Of a stretch of 64,000 nt of DNA, positions 16,973 to 31,391 are shown in pieces. The notes beneath the pieces are model-generated. The model did not search any database. It saw only the letters and a list, made by a program, of their open reading frames with translations, and had not been told where the DNA came from. Where the stretch lies: assembly GCF_001544915.2 (NCBI RefSeq), contig NZ_FCOE02000018.1, positions 1 through 64,000 on the forward strand. Reading direction: 5' to 3'. Numbering within the stretch: position 1 is the first letter of the stretch; each line of letters opens with the position of its first letter. Source of the stretch: Caballeronia pedi (GTDB lineage Bacteria; Pseudomonadota; Gammaproteobacteria; Burkholderiales; Burkholderiaceae). The position numbers and the translations under genes are program-made.

Positions 16973-17572
16973 TCAGTCCGTGATCGTCTCGCCGAGCTTC
17001 CATTCGCCCGATCGGACTTTCTCCAGCCAGAACGCGCCGATGATCGTCTTCACGTCGCTGATGCTGCCGTCCTTCACCCAGTTCATCAGTTGCGCTTCAT
17101 CGGCGATGAAGGTTTCGAGGAACTCGCCTTCGTCGAGCCTGGCATCGCCCGCACTCAGGCCGCGCGCGAGATAGATGTCGATGAACTCGGTCGAGTACGA
17201 AATCACCGGATGGATACGCGTGAGAAACGTCCATTCGCGCGCCGTGTAGCCCGTCTCTTCTTGCAACTCGCGTTTCGCGCACGTGAGTTCGTCTTCGTTG
17301 GGATCGAGCTTGCCCGCGGGAAATTCGAGCAGAACCTTCCCTACCGGATAGCGAAACTGACGTTCGAGCAGCACGCGGCCATCGTCGAAGACGGGCAGGA
17401 TCATCACCGCACCGGGATGCTCGACGAATTCGCGCGTCGCGTGCTTGCCGTCCGGCAATTCGACGGTATCGCGCTTGAGCGTGAGGAATTTGCCCTCATG
17501 CAGCGTGATGCTTTCGACCTTCTTTTCGATGAGGCCGTCGTCTTTGCCGGGGGTCGAGGAATGATCTGCCAT
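16973..17572 (-). CDS. NUDIX hydrolase, ADP-ribose pyrophosphatase type
   Basis: A 199-residue NUDIX enzyme. The Nudix box begins at the glycine of GKLDPNE and continues to RELQEETGYTA, fitting GX5EX7REUXEEXGU, preceded by LEFPAG. The DRHDTVELPDG-like N-terminus and EFIDIYLARGL afterwards resemble the NudF/ADP-ribose pyrophosphatase group, which hydrolyses ADP-ribose to AMP and ribose 5-phosphate. It follows the DUF2818 gene by 45 bp and is the last gene of the nuo block before the terminator, an arrangement I recall as conserved in Burkholderia. Confidence 0.9.
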   Translation of the reverse strand: MADHSSTPGKDDGLIEKKVESITLHEGKFLTLKRDTVELPDGKHATREFVEHPGAVMILPVFDDGRVLLERQFRYPVGKVLLEFPAGKLDPNEDELTCAKRELQEETGYTAREWTFLTRIHPVISYSTEFIDIYLARGLSAGDARLDEGEFLETFIADEAQLMNWVKDGSISDVKTIIGAFWLEKVRSGEWKLGETITD

Positions 17573-17617
17573 CTTGAGCCTTGTGCCTTGAAGCAGGCCG
17601 CTGACGGCGCGAGGCCG

Positions 17618-17938
17618 TCAGCGACGCTTGACGAGATATTGGTACGTGAAGCCCGGAAACGCGAACACCACGAAGAGACTGAAGGTAATGGCATAGAACT
17701 GCCATTCCTGAGCGAAGCGGTTGCCGGCGCGCGCTTCCAGCATGAAGCCGAGCGCGCCGACCGCGAAGTAAAGAACAATGAGCTCGCCGATGCGAATCCA
17801 CGCGCTCTTCTTCACTGTCCTGCGTCCCGTCGGCGCCGGAAGCGGCAACGGGACGATGGCGAAGAGGCGCTGATTCAGAAACGGCAGGTTGGCGAAAACG
17901 AGCGCCAACAGCACGATGAACCAGCCTGCCGCCGACAT
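17618..17938 (-). CDS. DUF2818 family membrane protein
   Basis: A 106-residue integral membrane protein with three hydrophobic segments (about 5-25, 48-65 and 82-100). I recognise it as DUF2818, a family found beside complex I genes in betaproteobacteria. Its ATG overlaps the stop codon of nuoN by one base (TAATG), implying translational coupling. The location suggests a role in complex I assembly or in the membrane around it, but no function has been shown that I know of. Confidence 0.9.
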   Translation of the reverse strand: MSAAGWFIVLLALVFANLPFLNQRLFAIVPLPLPAPTGRRTVKKSAWIRIGELIVLYFAVGALGFMLEARAGNRFAQEWQFYAITFSLFVVFAFPGFTYQYLVKRR

Positions 17939-19410
17939 TACAGCGGCAGCGTGTGCGAGATCGCCGTCAGGCACGCGGTCATCAGCGGGCCCGGAACCAG
18001 ACCGAGCACCAGCACGGCGAGGCCGTTGAACGCGAGCAGCGAACGGTTCAGGCCGCCAGCGACGATCGGCGATGCGTCTTGCGGCGCATCGAAGTACATC
18101 AGCTTCACGACGCGCAGGTAGTAGAACGCGCCCACGAGCGAGGTCATCACGGCGAGGACGGCGAGCCACGTGAGGCCGGCGTTCATCGTCGCTTCGAGCA
18201 CGGCGAGCTTCGCGTAGAAGCCGACCGTCGGCGGAATGCCGGCGAGCGAGAACATCATGATCATCATGACAAACGCGAACACCGGGCTGCGCTGGTTCAG
18301 GCCCTTGAAGTCCTCCAGCATTTCGGCTTCGAAGTCGCGGCGCGCGAGCAGCATGACCACGCCGAAGGTGCCGAGCGTCGTAACCAGATAGATGATGCTG
18401 TAGAACATCGCCGAGCTGTATGCGCCGGCCGCGCCGGTCAACTTGCCGTCGACGACGCCCGCGAGCAGGCCGAGCAGCACGAAGCCCATATTGGAGATGG
18501 CCGAATACGCCAGCATCCGCTTGATGTTCTTCTGCACGATACCCGTGATATTGCCGACGATGAGCGACAACGCCGCGAGAATCACCAGCATCTCCTGCCA
18601 GTCGATCGCGAGCGGCAGTAGGCCCATCACCAGCAGACGCAGACCCCACGCGAACGCCGCGACCTTCGGGCCGCCGCCGGTGAGCAGCGTCATCGCGGTC
18701 GGTGCGCCCTGATACACGTCCGGCACCCACATGTGGAACGGCACCGCGCCCATCTTGAACGCCACGCCCGCCACGACGAAGATCACGCCGAACAGCAGCA
18801 CGGCATCGTTGATGCGGCCCGAAGCCACCGCCTTCAGGACTTCGTTCAGTTCGAGCGAACCGGTCGCGCCGTAGAGCATCGAGATGCCGTACAGCAGGAA
18901 GCCGGATGCGAGCGCGCCGAGCACGTAGTACTTCATCGCCGATTCGTTCGACTGCGGCGCATCCTTGCGCAGCGCGATGACCGCGTACAGCGACAGCGAC
19001 ATCAGTTCGAGGCCGAGATACAGCGTCAGGAAGTTGTTGCCCGAAATCATCACGCACTGGCCGAGCAGCGAAAACAGGCCGAGCAGGAAGAAGTCGCCGC
19101 GGAACAGGTCGCGGTCTTGCAAGTACTTCTTCGAATAGATGATCGATACCGCGTAGCCGAGGCACACCACCGCCTTCATCGCGCTCGCGAACGGATCGAC
19201 GATATACATGCGCGTGAAGAAGTAAGCCGGCGTCGGATTGAGCGCGGTCATCGCGAACCACACGCCACAGACGATCGTCGACACGAGCGCGATCAGATAC
19301 GTCGTATTGCGGCTCTTCTCGCCGAACACCGTGTCGTTCAACCAGGCGACGACGACCGCGGCCATCAGGACCGCGTCGGGCCACAACATACTCATAGGAG
19401 CGTTTTGCAT
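17938..19410 (-). CDS. nuoN: NADH-quinone oxidoreductase subunit N
   Basis: A 490-residue, roughly 14-helix antiporter-like membrane subunit of complex I. It forms one of the three proton channels in the membrane arm. The lysines and glutamates of the family are visible in the KMGAVPFHMWVPDVYQGAPT and QKNIKRMLAYSAISNMGF segments. The GGAGGA ribosome-binding site lies a little far from the chosen ATG (19410), and the later in-frame ATG codons of MQNAPMSM are alternatives. It follows nuoM by 25 bp and overlaps DUF2818. Confidence 0.96.
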   Translation of the reverse strand: MQNAPMSMLWPDAVLMAAVVVAWLNDTVFGEKSRNTTYLIALVSTIVCGVWFAMTALNPTPAYFFTRMYIVDPFASAMKAVVCLGYAVSIIYSKKYLQDRDLFRGDFFLLGLFSLLGQCVMISGNNFLTLYLGLELMSLSLYAVIALRKDAPQSNESAMKYYVLGALASGFLLYGISMLYGATGSLELNEVLKAVASGRINDAVLLFGVIFVVAGVAFKMGAVPFHMWVPDVYQGAPTAMTLLTGGGPKVAAFAWGLRLLVMGLLPLAIDWQEMLVILAALSLIVGNITGIVQKNIKRMLAYSAISNMGFVLLGLLAGVVDGKLTGAAGAYSSAMFYSIIYLVTTLGTFGVVMLLARRDFEAEMLEDFKGLNQRSPVFAFVMMIMMFSLAGIPPTVGFYAKLAVLEATMNAGLTWLAVLAVMTSLVGAFYYLRVVKLMYFDAPQDASPIVAGGLNRSLLAFNGLAVLVLGLVPGPLMTACLTAISHTLPL

Positions 19411-19435
19411 GATCTTTTAGTTCCTCCGCACGACG

Positions 19436-20935
19436 TTACTGAGCCAGCGGCAGCTTGGACTGCGCGACGTGGGAGAGCAGGTTTGCCACGGATTCGTGCA
19501 TCACGTCGGTAAAGGGCTTCGGATGCAGGCCCATGTACAGCGTGAAGAGCGCCAGCACGGCGAGCATCAGGAATTCGCGCTTGTTGATGTCCTTGAGTTT
19601 CGCGACGTGGTCGTTCGCGACCGCGCCGAAATACACGCGCTTGTACATCCACAGCGTGTACGCCGCGCCCAGGATCAGCGTGAACGTGGCGAGGAACGCG
19701 ATCCAGAAGTTGTACTTCACCGCCGCCAGAATGACCATGAATTCGCCGACGAAACCCGAGGTGCCCGGCAGGCCGCAGTTGGCCATCGCGAAGAGCATCG
19801 CGAACGCGGCGAACTTCGGCATCGTGTTCACGACGCCGCCGTAATCCGCGATCTGACGCGAGTGGACGCGGTCATACAGCACGCCGATCGAAAGGAACAT
19901 CGCGCCCGAGATGAAGCCGTGCGAGATCATCTGGATCAGCCCGCCTTCGACGGCGAGCTGGCTCGACGGTCCGAACATGAAAAAGCCGAGCGTGACGAAG
20001 CCCATGTGCGCGATCGACGAATACGCGACCAGCTTCTTCATGTCGGCCTGCACCAGAGCGACGAGACCGATGTAGATCACCGCGATCAGCGACAGCGTGA
20101 TGACCACGGGCGCGAGGAAGTGACTCGCGTCCGGCGCGATCGGCAGCGAGAAGCGCAGGAAACCGTACGCGCCCAGCTTCAGCATGATCGCCGCCAGCAC
20201 GACCGAGCCGCCCGTCGGCGCTTCCACGTGCGCGTCAGGCAACCACGTGTGCACCGGCCACATCGGCACCTTCACGGCGAACGCCAGGAAGAACGCGATG
20301 AAGAGCAGCACCTGTGGCGTCATGTCGAGCTTCGCGGCATGCCACGTGGCGAGATCGAACGTATGCGTCTGCGTGTACAGATACAGCAGTGCAACCAGCA
20401 TCAGCAGCGAGCCGGCCAGCGTGTACAGGAAGAACTTGAACGCCGCGTACACACGGTTCGGTCCGCCCCACACGCCGATGATGATGTACATCGGAATGAG
20501 CGTGGCTTCGAAGAACACGTAGAACAGCAGGCCGTCCGCCGTCGAGAACACGCCGATCATGATGCCCGAGAGGATCAGGAACGCGGCCATGTACTGCGAC
20601 ACGCGCTCGGTGATCACTTCCCAGCCGGCGATCACGACGATCACCGTGATGAGCGCGGTCAGCACGACGAACCACATCGAGATGCCGTCCACACCGAGGT
20701 GGTACGTGATGTTGAAGCGCTCGATCCAGTTCGACTGCTCGACGAACTGCAGCGCGGCCGTCGACGTATCGAAGCCGGTGATGAGCGGAATCGTGACGAT
20801 CAGCCCGAGCACCGAGCCGATCAGCGCGACCCAGCGCGCGGGCGCCGGGTTGCGGTCATTACCAACTGCGAGCACCAGCAGACCGAAAATGATCGGCAGC
20901 CAGATCGCGACACTGAGAATCGGAAAAGAGTGCAT
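19436..20935 (-). CDS. nuoM: NADH-quinone oxidoreductase subunit M
   Basis: A 499-residue multi-spanning antiporter-like subunit of complex I. Signature segments are FEATLIPMYIIIGVWGG with the conserved glutamate, FAVKVPMWPVHTWLPDAHVEAPT with the proton-path lysine, and QADMKKLVAYSSIAHMGFV. It lies 13 bp after nuoL and 25 bp before nuoN on the same strand, the canonical L-M-N order. Confidence 0.97.
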   Translation of the reverse strand: MHSFPILSVAIWLPIIFGLLVLAVGNDRNPAPARWVALIGSVLGLIVTIPLITGFDTSTAALQFVEQSNWIERFNITYHLGVDGISMWFVVLTALITVIVVIAGWEVITERVSQYMAAFLILSGIMIGVFSTADGLLFYVFFEATLIPMYIIIGVWGGPNRVYAAFKFFLYTLAGSLLMLVALLYLYTQTHTFDLATWHAAKLDMTPQVLLFIAFFLAFAVKVPMWPVHTWLPDAHVEAPTGGSVVLAAIMLKLGAYGFLRFSLPIAPDASHFLAPVVITLSLIAVIYIGLVALVQADMKKLVAYSSIAHMGFVTLGFFMFGPSSQLAVEGGLIQMISHGFISGAMFLSIGVLYDRVHSRQIADYGGVVNTMPKFAAFAMLFAMANCGLPGTSGFVGEFMVILAAVKYNFWIAFLATFTLILGAAYTLWMYKRVYFGAVANDHVAKLKDINKREFLMLAVLALFTLYMGLHPKPFTDVMHESVANLLSHVAQSKLPLAQ

Positions 20936-20948
20936 AGGATCCCTCGCC

Positions 20949-23027
<2,079 letters not shown>

Positions 23028-23044
23028 AACAGCCTAGCCTGAAT

Positions 23045-23350
23045 TTAACCTTTGAGCTGATCGAGGTCCTCGACGTTGATCGTGTCGAGGCTACGGAACA
23101 GGGTCACGAGAATCGCGAGACCGATCGCGGCTTCCGCCGCGGCCACGGTCAGCACGAAGAACACGAAAATCTGGCCGTGCACATCGCCCAGATAGTGCGA
23201 GAACGCGACGAAATTGGTGTTCACCGCGAGCAGCATCAATTCGATGGCCATCAAAATAATGATGACGTTGCGGCGGTTCAGGAAGATGCCGACGATGCTG
23301 ATCGCAAACAGGATCGCACCGAGCACGAGGTAATGGGCAAGACTCAACAT
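23045..23350 (-). CDS. nuoK: NADH-quinone oxidoreductase subunit K
   Basis: A 101-residue, three-helix membrane subunit of complex I. The two conserved glutamates are in [11 protein letters not shown] and [12 protein letters not shown], as required for proton transfer at the junction with NuoJ and NuoA. Length matches the family and it sits 20 bp after nuoJ. Confidence 0.96.
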   Translation of the reverse strand: MLSLAHYLVLGAILFAISIVGIFLNRRNVIIILMAIELMLLAVNTNFVAFSHYLGDVHGQIFVFFVLTVAAAEAAIGLAILVTLFRSLDTINVEDLDQLKG

Positions 23351-23370
23351 ATTCGTATTCTCCTTCGCGC

Positions 23371-24048
23371 TCAGCCCTTGTTGTCGACCGTACCCGCGCC
23401 GATATTGCCGGTCACGGCCGGTTCCGTGGTGGCGTCCGGCGCTTCCGTCTCGGACTTCATCTTCACGATGCGCACGCGGTCTTGCGCACGCACCTTGACT
23501 TGCTGGCTGACGGTTTGCGTCTTCTTGTCTTTCTTGTCGCGGATCGTGAGCGAGATTGCCGCGATGATGGCGACCAGCAGCACGAGACCCGCGATTTCGA
23601 ACGCGAAGATGTAGTCCGTGTAGATGACCTTGCCGATCAGTTGCGTGTTCGGCATCACGCCCGCACCGCTGACGGCGGCGCCGACGACCGGCGTGGTGGT
23701 CGCGCCGTAGCCGTGCCACAGGATCAGCGCCGTCTCGACCACGATGATCGCGCCGACAATGCTCGCGAGCGGCACGAAGCGCTTGAAATCCCGCCGCAGG
23801 ACATCAATGTTGATGTCGAGCATCATGACGACGAAGAGGAACAGCACCATCACGGCGCCCACGTACACGAGAACCAGCAGAATCGCGAGGAATTCGGCTT
23901 GCAGCAGCATCCAGATCGCGGCCGCGTTGAAGAACGAGAGCACGAGGAAAAGCGCGGATGACACCGGGTTGCGCGAGGTGATCACCTTCAGCGCCGACAC
24001 GGTCAGCAGCAGCGCGAAGATATAGAACAGTACGGTTGTGAATTCCAT
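23371..24048 (-). CDS. nuoJ: NADH-quinone oxidoreductase subunit J
   Basis: A 225-residue membrane subunit with five predicted helices. The conserved [16 protein letters not shown] segment of helix three (the pi-bulge helix of complex I) is present. The C-terminus (about residues 165-225) is a charged, Lys/Gln/Thr-rich and then Ala/Thr/Gly-rich cytoplasmic tail. It follows nuoI after 154 bp, one of only two such gaps in this otherwise tight operon. Confidence 0.95.
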   Translation of the reverse strand: MEFTTVLFYIFALLLTVSALKVITSRNPVSSALFLVLSFFNAAAIWMLLQAEFLAILLVLVYVGAVMVLFLFVVMMLDINIDVLRRDFKRFVPLASIVGAIIVVETALILWHGYGATTTPVVGAAVSGAGVMPNTQLIGKVIYTDYIFAFEIAGLVLLVAIIAAISLTIRDKKDKKTQTVSQQVKVRAQDRVRIVKMKSETEAPDATTEPAVTGNIGAGTVDNKG

Positions 24049-24202
24049 GATTACCGGTTCATCGTTAGGCCATCATCAGGCATGGTGTGTCGGCGCTTTC
24101 GGACAGGAGCCGCCCTCGGCGCGCGCCGCAGTGTGCCAAACAGCAACAACAAAATCGCTCTGGCGCGATGCCGAAACGCATGGCTTCGGCATCGAACTCC
24201 TA

Positions 24203-24691
24203 TCAACGATAAGGCGCGTCCGCCGCCTTCGATGCGGCGATTTCCGTTTCGTAACGATCGCCCACCGCAAGCAGCATGTCCTTCGTGAAGTACAGGTCGC
24301 CGCGCTTTTCGCCGTGATATTCGAGGATGTGCGTCTCGACGATCGAATCGACCGGGCAGCTCTCTTCGCAGAAACCGCAGAAGATGCACTTGGTCAGGTC
24401 GATGTCGTAGCGCGTCGTGCGACGGGTGTTGTCCGCGCGCGTTTCCGATTCGATCGTGATCGCCATCGCCGGGCACACGGCTTCGCACAGCTTGCAGGCG
24501 ATGCAGCGCTCTTCGCCGTTTTCATAGCGGCGCAGCGCGTGCAGGCCGCGAAAACGCGGCGAGATCGGGGTCTTTTCTTCCGGGAACTGCACCGTGATCT
24601 TGCGCTGGAACGTGTAACGGCCCGTCAGCGCCAGACCCTTCAGCAGCTCGGTCAGGAAGAAGGTTTTGAAGAAGTTCTGAATAGCGTTCAT
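24203..24691 (-). CDS. nuoI: NADH-quinone oxidoreductase subunit I
   Basis: A 162-residue peripheral subunit carrying two [4Fe-4S] clusters (N6a, N6b). The ligand sets are C63, C66, C69, C73 ([14 protein letters not shown]) and C102, C105, C108, C112 ([14 protein letters not shown]). It passes electrons from NuoG to the N2 cluster in NuoB. It lies 24 bp after nuoH. Confidence 0.97.
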   Translation of the reverse strand: MNAIQNFFKTFFLTELLKGLALTGRYTFQRKITVQFPEEKTPISPRFRGLHALRRYENGEERCIACKLCEAVCPAMAITIESETRADNTRRTTRYDIDLTKCIFCGFCEESCPVDSIVETHILEYHGEKRGDLYFTKDMLLAVGDRYETEIAASKAADAPYR

Positions 24692-24715
24692 GATGTTTTC
24701 GTCCGCTCTTGTCTC

Positions 24716-25780
24716 TTACTTCCAGATGTTGAGCGGCGACATGATCCAGAAGCCGACCACCACCACCCAGATCACCGACACCGGCAGAAACACCTTCCAG
24801 CCCAGACGCATGATCTGGTCGTAGCGGTAACGCGGGAAAGTCGCGCGCGCCCAGATGAACACCGACAGCAGCAGGAATACCTTGAAAACGAACCAGAATA
24901 CGCCCGGAATGAATGACAGGAAGCCAAACGGTGCATCCCAGCCGCCGAGGAACAGCGTCGTCGCGATCGCGGAGATCACGATCATGTTGATGTACTCGGC
25001 GAGGAAGAACAGCGCGAACGCCATGCCGGAGTAATCGATCATGTGACCCGCGACGATTTCCGATTCGCCTTCCACCACGTCGAACGGGTGACGGTTCGTT
25101 TCAGCGATGCCCGAGATGAAGTACACGACGAACATCGGCAGCAGCGGCAGCCAGTTCCACGACAGGAAGTTGATGCCCCAGCCCGCGAACATGCCGCGTT
25201 GCTGCGAGTGCACGATCTCGGACATGTTCAGCGTGCCCGCGACCATCAGCACCACGACGAGCGCGAAACCCATCGAGATTTCGTAGGACACCATCTGCGC
25301 CGCCGCGCGCATCGCGCCGAGGAACGCGTACTTCGAGTTCGACGCCCAGCCCGCGAGGATCACGCCGTACACGCCGATCGACGAGATCGCCATGGCGTAC
25401 AGCAGACCCGCGTTGATGTCGCCGAGCACCGCCTTGGCCTGGAACGGAATCACCGCCCAGACCGCGAACGCGGGCACCACGGTCATGATCGGCGCGATCA
25501 TGTAGATCCACTTGCTGGCCGCCGTCGGCTGAATGACTTCCTTGAGCAGAAGCTTCAGCACGTCTGCGATCGGCTGCAGCAGACCTGCGGGACCGACGCG
25601 GTTCGGGCCGAGACGCACGTGCATCCAGCCGATGAGCTTGCGTTCCCAGAGAATCAGGTACGCCACGCACAGCAGGATGACCACCGAAACCACGAGGATG
25701 CGGATGACCGCCCACACCGTCGGCCATGCGACGCCGAGAAGCTGCGTGCCGCCTGCGTTGATCGTATCGAACAAGCCCAT
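24716..25780 (-). CDS. nuoH: NADH-quinone oxidoreductase subunit H
   Basis: A 354-residue membrane subunit with eight or more helices that forms the quinone chamber with NuoB and NuoD. Characteristic segments are [39 protein letters not shown] with YEISMGF, and [19 protein letters not shown] with the glutamate funnel. It starts 2 bp after the nuoG stop codon, so the two are probably translationally coupled. Confidence 0.97.
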   Translation of the reverse strand: MGLFDTINAGGTQLLGVAWPTVWAVIRILVVSVVILLCVAYLILWERKLIGWMHVRLGPNRVGPAGLLQPIADVLKLLLKEVIQPTAASKWIYMIAPIMTVVPAFAVWAVIPFQAKAVLGDINAGLLYAMAISSIGVYGVILAGWASNSKYAFLGAMRAAAQMVSYEISMGFALVVVLMVAGTLNMSEIVHSQQRGMFAGWGINFLSWNWLPLLPMFVVYFISGIAETNRHPFDVVEGESEIVAGHMIDYSGMAFALFFLAEYINMIVISAIATTLFLGGWDAPFGFLSFIPGVFWFVFKVFLLLSVFIWARATFPRYRYDQIMRLGWKVFLPVSVIWVVVVGFWIMSPLNIWK

Positions 25781-25782
25781 TT

Positions 25783-28122
25783 TTACGCCTTCTCCACTAC
25801 CAGTTCACCGAACAGGCCGCCGAGCGCGGCGCCAGCCGTCGTGCCCGCCGACACGCGGACCACCGATTCCGCGAGATTCGCATCGCGGACCGCGGGCAGC
25901 GTCACCGACAGGTTGCCTTGCTTGATACGCACCGCTTCGCCGTCCTTCAGGCCGAGCTTGTCGAAGAGCGAGGTCGGCAGACCCGCCACGTTCGCATCGC
26001 GTGCGGCCGCCGTCAGATGCAGCGACGGCGCGCGGCGCACGAGCGCGTCGGCGTGGTAGATCGGCACGTCGGCGAGACGTTGCAGGCCACTGCCGTTCAG
26101 CGCGACGTTCGATGCAGCGCGCTTCGCCGCCACCGTGGTCTTGTTCGACAGACGCGCGCTCAGCTCGCCCGTACCGAGCGCCGCGGCGCGCACTTCTTCA
26201 GCCGTGTCGAATTCGAAGCCCGGCAAGCCGAGGATCGTGCCCAGCACGCGCAAAACCTTCCAGCCCGGACGCGTGTCGCCGAGTGCGCGCACGACGCCGT
26301 TGAACGACTGTGCCGTGCCTTCCGCGTTGACGAACGTGCCCGACGTTTCCGTGTACGGCGCGATCGGCAGCAGCACGTCCGCGTAGTCCATGCCGTGCTT
26401 GAACGGCGACATCACGACGACCATTTCCGCTGCCTTGAGCGCGGCGATGGCTTGCGCCGGATTGGCTGTGTCGAATTCCGGTTCGGCGTTGACGAGCACA
26501 TAGCCCTTGCGCGGCTGCTCGAACACTTCGCGTGCGTTGAGACCGCCCTCGCCCGGCAATGCATCGACGAGATGCGCGCCGACCGAGTTCGCGCCTTCCG
26601 TGAGGAAGCCGAGCGTCGCGCCGGTATTGTCGGCGATCCACTGGGCCGCCGCCTGAATCTGTGCAAAGTCCGGATGCTGAACCGCGACGTTGCCGATCAG
26701 CACGACGCGCTTCTCGCCCGCCGACAGCGATGCCGCGACATCCTTGGCCGCAGCCGACACGTCGCGACCCGCGAACGCGTCCGGCAGCGCGACGCCGCGC
26801 GCTTCGGCGACCGCCGCCGCGATACCCGCGAGCTGATCGAGCCACGCCGACGGCGCGGCGACCAGGCGATGCGCGGTCGGGATCAGCGAGTCGTCGTTGC
26901 TGGCGTTCAGGAACGTGATCTTCGCGCCGCTCTTCGCTGCCTGACGCAGACGCGCGGCGAACAGCGGATGATCGCGGCGCAGGAACGAGCCGATCACGAA
27001 CGCGGTGTCGATCATCGACAGATCCGCGATCTTCGTGCCGAGCCACGGCGCACCGACGCCCACCGGCGCGGAGAAATCGGTCTGACGCAGACGGAAATCG
27101 ACGTTCGGCGTGCCGACGCCTTCAGCCAGTTGCTTGAGCAGATGCAGCTCTTCGACCGTGCTGTGCGGCGTGGCGAGCGCGGCGATGGCGTTCGCGCCAT
27201 GATCCGCCTTGATGCCCTTCAGGCCCTTCGCCACGTATTCGAGCGCGGTCTGCCAGTCGGTTTCGATCCAGTTGCCGCCTTGCTTGAGCATCGGCGTGGT
27301 GAGACGCTCGTCGCTGTTCAGGCCTTCGTACGAGAAGCGATCCTTGTCCGAGATCCAGCATTCGTTGATGGCTTCGTTTTCCATCGGCAGAACGCGCATC
27401 ACGCGATTGTTCTTCACCTGCACGACGAGGTTCGCGCCGACGGAATCGTGCGGGCTCACCGACTTGCGGCGCGACAGTTCCCACGTACGCGCGCTGTAGC
27501 GGAACGGCTTGCTCGTCAGTGCGCCGACCGGGCACAGGTCGATCATGTTGCCCGACAGTTCCGAATCCACCGTCTTGCCGACGAACGACGTGATTTCCGA
27601 ATGCTCGCCGCGGCCCAGCATGCCGAGCTCCATCACGCCGGCGACTTCCTGGCCGAAGCGCACGCAGCGCGTGCAGTGGATGCAGCGCGACATCTCTTCC
27701 ATCGAAATGAGCGGGCCGACGTTCTTGTGGAACACCACGCGCTTCTCTTCGCTATAGCGCGACTGCGACTTGCCGTAACCGACGGCCAGATCCTGCAACT
27801 GGCACTCGCCGCCCTGATCGCAGATCGGGCAATCGAGCGGGTGGTTGATCAGCAGGAATTCCATCACCGACTGCTGCGCCTTCACGGCCTTGTCGGAGGT
27901 GGTGCGCACGATCATGCCGGCCGACACGGGCGTCGCGCAGGCGGGAACGGCCTTCGGCATCTTTTCGACTTCAACGAGGCACATCCGGCAGTTCGCCGCG
28001 ATCGACAGCTTCTTGTGATAGCAAAAGTGAGGGATGTACGTATCGACCTTGTGCGCAGCCTGGATCACCATGCTGCCTTCAGGCACCTCGACCGTCTTGC
28101 CGTCAATTTCTAGTTCAACCAT
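25783..28122 (-). CDS. nuoG: NADH-quinone oxidoreductase subunit G
   Basis: A 779-residue subunit with the N-terminal ferredoxin-like iron-sulfur domains and a long molybdopterin-oxidoreductase-like C-terminal region that has lost catalytic function in this family. Ligands seen are C34, C45, C48, C62 for the [2Fe-2S] cluster; H94 (or the nearby region), C98, C101 and C107 for N5; and C147, C150, C153 with the CPVGAL cysteine for N4. It acts as the electron wire from NuoF/NuoE to NuoI. Confidence 0.96.
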   Translation of the reverse strand: MVELEIDGKTVEVPEGSMVIQAAHKVDTYIPHFCYHKKLSIAANCRMCLVEVEKMPKAVPACATPVSAGMIVRTTSDKAVKAQQSVMEFLLINHPLDCPICDQGGECQLQDLAVGYGKSQSRYSEEKRVVFHKNVGPLISMEEMSRCIHCTRCVRFGQEVAGVMELGMLGRGEHSEITSFVGKTVDSELSGNMIDLCPVGALTSKPFRYSARTWELSRRKSVSPHDSVGANLVVQVKNNRVMRVLPMENEAINECWISDKDRFSYEGLNSDERLTTPMLKQGGNWIETDWQTALEYVAKGLKGIKADHGANAIAALATPHSTVEELHLLKQLAEGVGTPNVDFRLRQTDFSAPVGVGAPWLGTKIADLSMIDTAFVIGSFLRRDHPLFAARLRQAAKSGAKITFLNASNDDSLIPTAHRLVAAPSAWLDQLAGIAAAVAEARGVALPDAFAGRDVSAAAKDVAASLSAGEKRVVLIGNVAVQHPDFAQIQAAAQWIADNTGATLGFLTEGANSVGAHLVDALPGEGGLNAREVFEQPRKGYVLVNAEPEFDTANPAQAIAALKAAEMVVVMSPFKHGMDYADVLLPIAPYTETSGTFVNAEGTAQSFNGVVRALGDTRPGWKVLRVLGTILGLPGFEFDTAEEVRAAALGTGELSARLSNKTTVAAKRAASNVALNGSGLQRLADVPIYHADALVRRAPSLHLTAAARDANVAGLPTSLFDKLGLKDGEAVRIKQGNLSVTLPAVRDANLAESVVRVSAGTTAGAALGGLFGELVVEKA

Positions 28123-28172
28123 GATGGATAGATATCCTCAACCCTCTGTCGCGCAACGGACTGCGCGCCTGA

Positions 28173-29491
<1,319 letters not shown>

Positions 29492-29495
<4 letters not shown>

Positions 29496-29977
29496 TTCGA
29501 AAGGTCCTCGATCAGCTGGTCGATCTTCTCGCGGCTCATGAAGCTGCACATGCGATGGTTGTTCACGAGCATCACGGGTGCGTCGCCGCACGCGCCGAAG
29601 CACTCGCCTTCCTTTAACGTGAACTTGCCGTCCGCGGTGGTCTCACCGAAATCGATTCCAAGCTTCTGCTTGAGATAGTCGGCCGCGCTGTCCGAACCGC
29701 CGTCCGGACCGAGCTGGCAAGGCAGGTTCGTGCAGAGCGTGATCTTGTGCTTACCGACCGGCTTCAGCTGGTACATGGTGTAGAACGTCGCGACTTCCTG
29801 CACCGCGACCGGCGGCATGCTCAGGTAATCGGCCACGAACTGCATGAGTTCGGGCGAGAGCCAACCATGCTCTTCCTGAGCGACGGCGAGCGCCGCCATC
29901 ACCGCCGATTGCTTTTGCTCGGCGGGATATTTCGCGACCGCGCGATCGATTTCTTTCAGGCCTTCAGCTGAGATCAT
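29492..29977 (-). CDS. nuoE: NADH-quinone oxidoreductase subunit E
   Basis: A 161-residue thioredoxin-fold subunit holding the off-pathway [2Fe-2S] cluster N1a. Ligands are C82 and C87 ([10 protein letters not shown]) and C126 and C130 ([10 protein letters not shown]). The ATG at 29977 gives the usual MISAEGL start; an upstream TTG (29998) would add seven residues but lies directly on an AGGAA sequence, too close to serve as its ribosome-binding site. A 151-bp gap separates it from nuoD. Confidence 0.95.
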
Positions 29978-30128
29978 TTTCAGACACGACTCTTTCAATT
30001 CCTACCGAACGAAAACCTGCCGCGTCCTTCGTATTGCGGCAGACCTGGCGTTCCTGCGGGTTCCTGTTATTGCTTTCGCGTTCCGTGCGCGGCGGCCGAT
30101 CAGCGCACCGCGCAAGCGGAGAATGAGA

Positions 30129-31382
30129 TCAGCGATCGATCTCGCCGAACACGATGTCTTGCGTACCGATGATCGTCACAGCGTCGGCGATCATGTGGCC
30201 TCGCGCCATTTCGTCGAGCGATGCGAGATGCGCATAGCCCGGCGCGCGAATCTTCAGGCGATACGGCTTGTTCGCGCCATCCGAAATCAGGTAGATACCG
30301 AACTCGCCCTTCGGATGCTCGACCGCCGCGTACGTTTCGCCTTCCGGCACGTGGAAGCCTTCGGTGAAGAGCTTGAAATGGTGAATCAGCTCTTCCATGT
30401 TGCTCTTCATGCCCACGCGCGACGGCGGCGCAACCTTGTGATTATCGACCATCACAGGGCCAGGATTCTTGCGCAGCCAGGCAATGCACTGTTGGGCGAT
30501 GCGGGTCGACTGGCGCATTTCTTCCACGCGCACCAGATAGCGGTCGTAGCAATCGCCGTTCACGCCGACGGGGATATCGAAGTCGAGCTGATCGTACACT
30601 TCGTACGGCTGCTTCTTGCGCAAATCCCATTCGATGCCCGAGCCGCGCAGCATCGCGCCGGACAAGCCCATTTGCAACGCGCGCTCCGGGCTCACGACGC
30701 CGATACCCACGAGACGCTGCTTCCAGATGCGGTTATCGGTGAGCAGCGTTTCGTACTCGTCGACACAATGCGGAAAGCGATTGAAGAAGTCCTCGATGAA
30801 GTCGAGCAACGAGCCCTGACGGGTTTCGTTCATCCTGTCGAGCGCCTTCGCGTTGCGGATCTTCGACGCCTTGTATTGCGGCATCGCGTCCGGCAGATCG
30901 CGATAGACGCCGCCCGGCCGGTAGTACGCCGCATGCATGCGCGCGCCGGACACTGCCTCGTAGACGTCCATCAGATCTTCACGCTCGCGGAACGCGTAGA
31001 GGAACACCGCCATCGCGCCGACGTCGAGCGCGTGCGAGCCGATCCACATCAGGTGGTTCAGCACGCGCGTGATTTCGTCGAACAGCACGCGGATGTACTT
31101 CGCGCGAACCGGCACGTCGATGCCGAGCAGCTTCTCGATGGCCATCACGTAGCCGTGCTCGTTGACCATCATCGACACGTAGTCGAGACGGTCCATGTAC
31201 GGCACGGACTGAATGAAGGTCTTGGTTTCGGCCAGCTTTTCGGTCGCGCGATGCAGCAGACCGATGTGCGGGTCGGCGCGCTGGATCACTTCGCCGTCGA
31301 GTTCCAGCACGAGGCGCAGCACGCCGTGCGCTGCCGGATGCTGCGGGCCAAAGTTCAGCGTGTAGTTTTTGATCTCTGCCAT
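30129..31382 (-). CDS. nuoD: NADH-quinone oxidoreductase subunit D
   Basis: A 417-residue 49-kDa-type subunit that forms the quinone-reduction site with NuoB. The N-terminal [15 protein letters not shown] motif with the quinone-pocket histidines, [16 protein letters not shown] and the C-terminal DIVFGEIDR are all as in the family. It lies 9 bp after nuoC. Confidence 0.97.
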   Translation of the reverse strand: MAEIKNYTLNFGPQHPAAHGVLRLVLELDGEVIQRADPHIGLLHRATEKLAETKTFIQSVPYMDRLDYVSMMVNEHGYVMAIEKLLGIDVPVRAKYIRVLFDEITRVLNHLMWIGSHALDVGAMAVFLYAFREREDLMDVYEAVSGARMHAAYYRPGGVYRDLPDAMPQYKASKIRNAKALDRMNETRQGSLLDFIEDFFNRFPHCVDEYETLLTDNRIWKQRLVGIGVVSPERALQMGLSGAMLRGSGIEWDLRKKQPYEVYDQLDFDIPVGVNGDCYDRYLVRVEEMRQSTRIAQQCIAWLRKNPGPVMVDNHKVAPPSRVGMKSNMEELIHHFKLFTEGFHVPEGETYAAVEHPKGEFGIYLISDGANKPYRLKIRAPGYAHLASLDEMARGHMIADAVTIIGTQDIVFGEIDR

Positions 31383-31391
31383 GACGTTCTC

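Noticed and set aside
25918-28113. 731-residue plus-strand open frame
   Set aside because: It is antisense to nuoG, whose iron-sulfur ligands and domains are intact.
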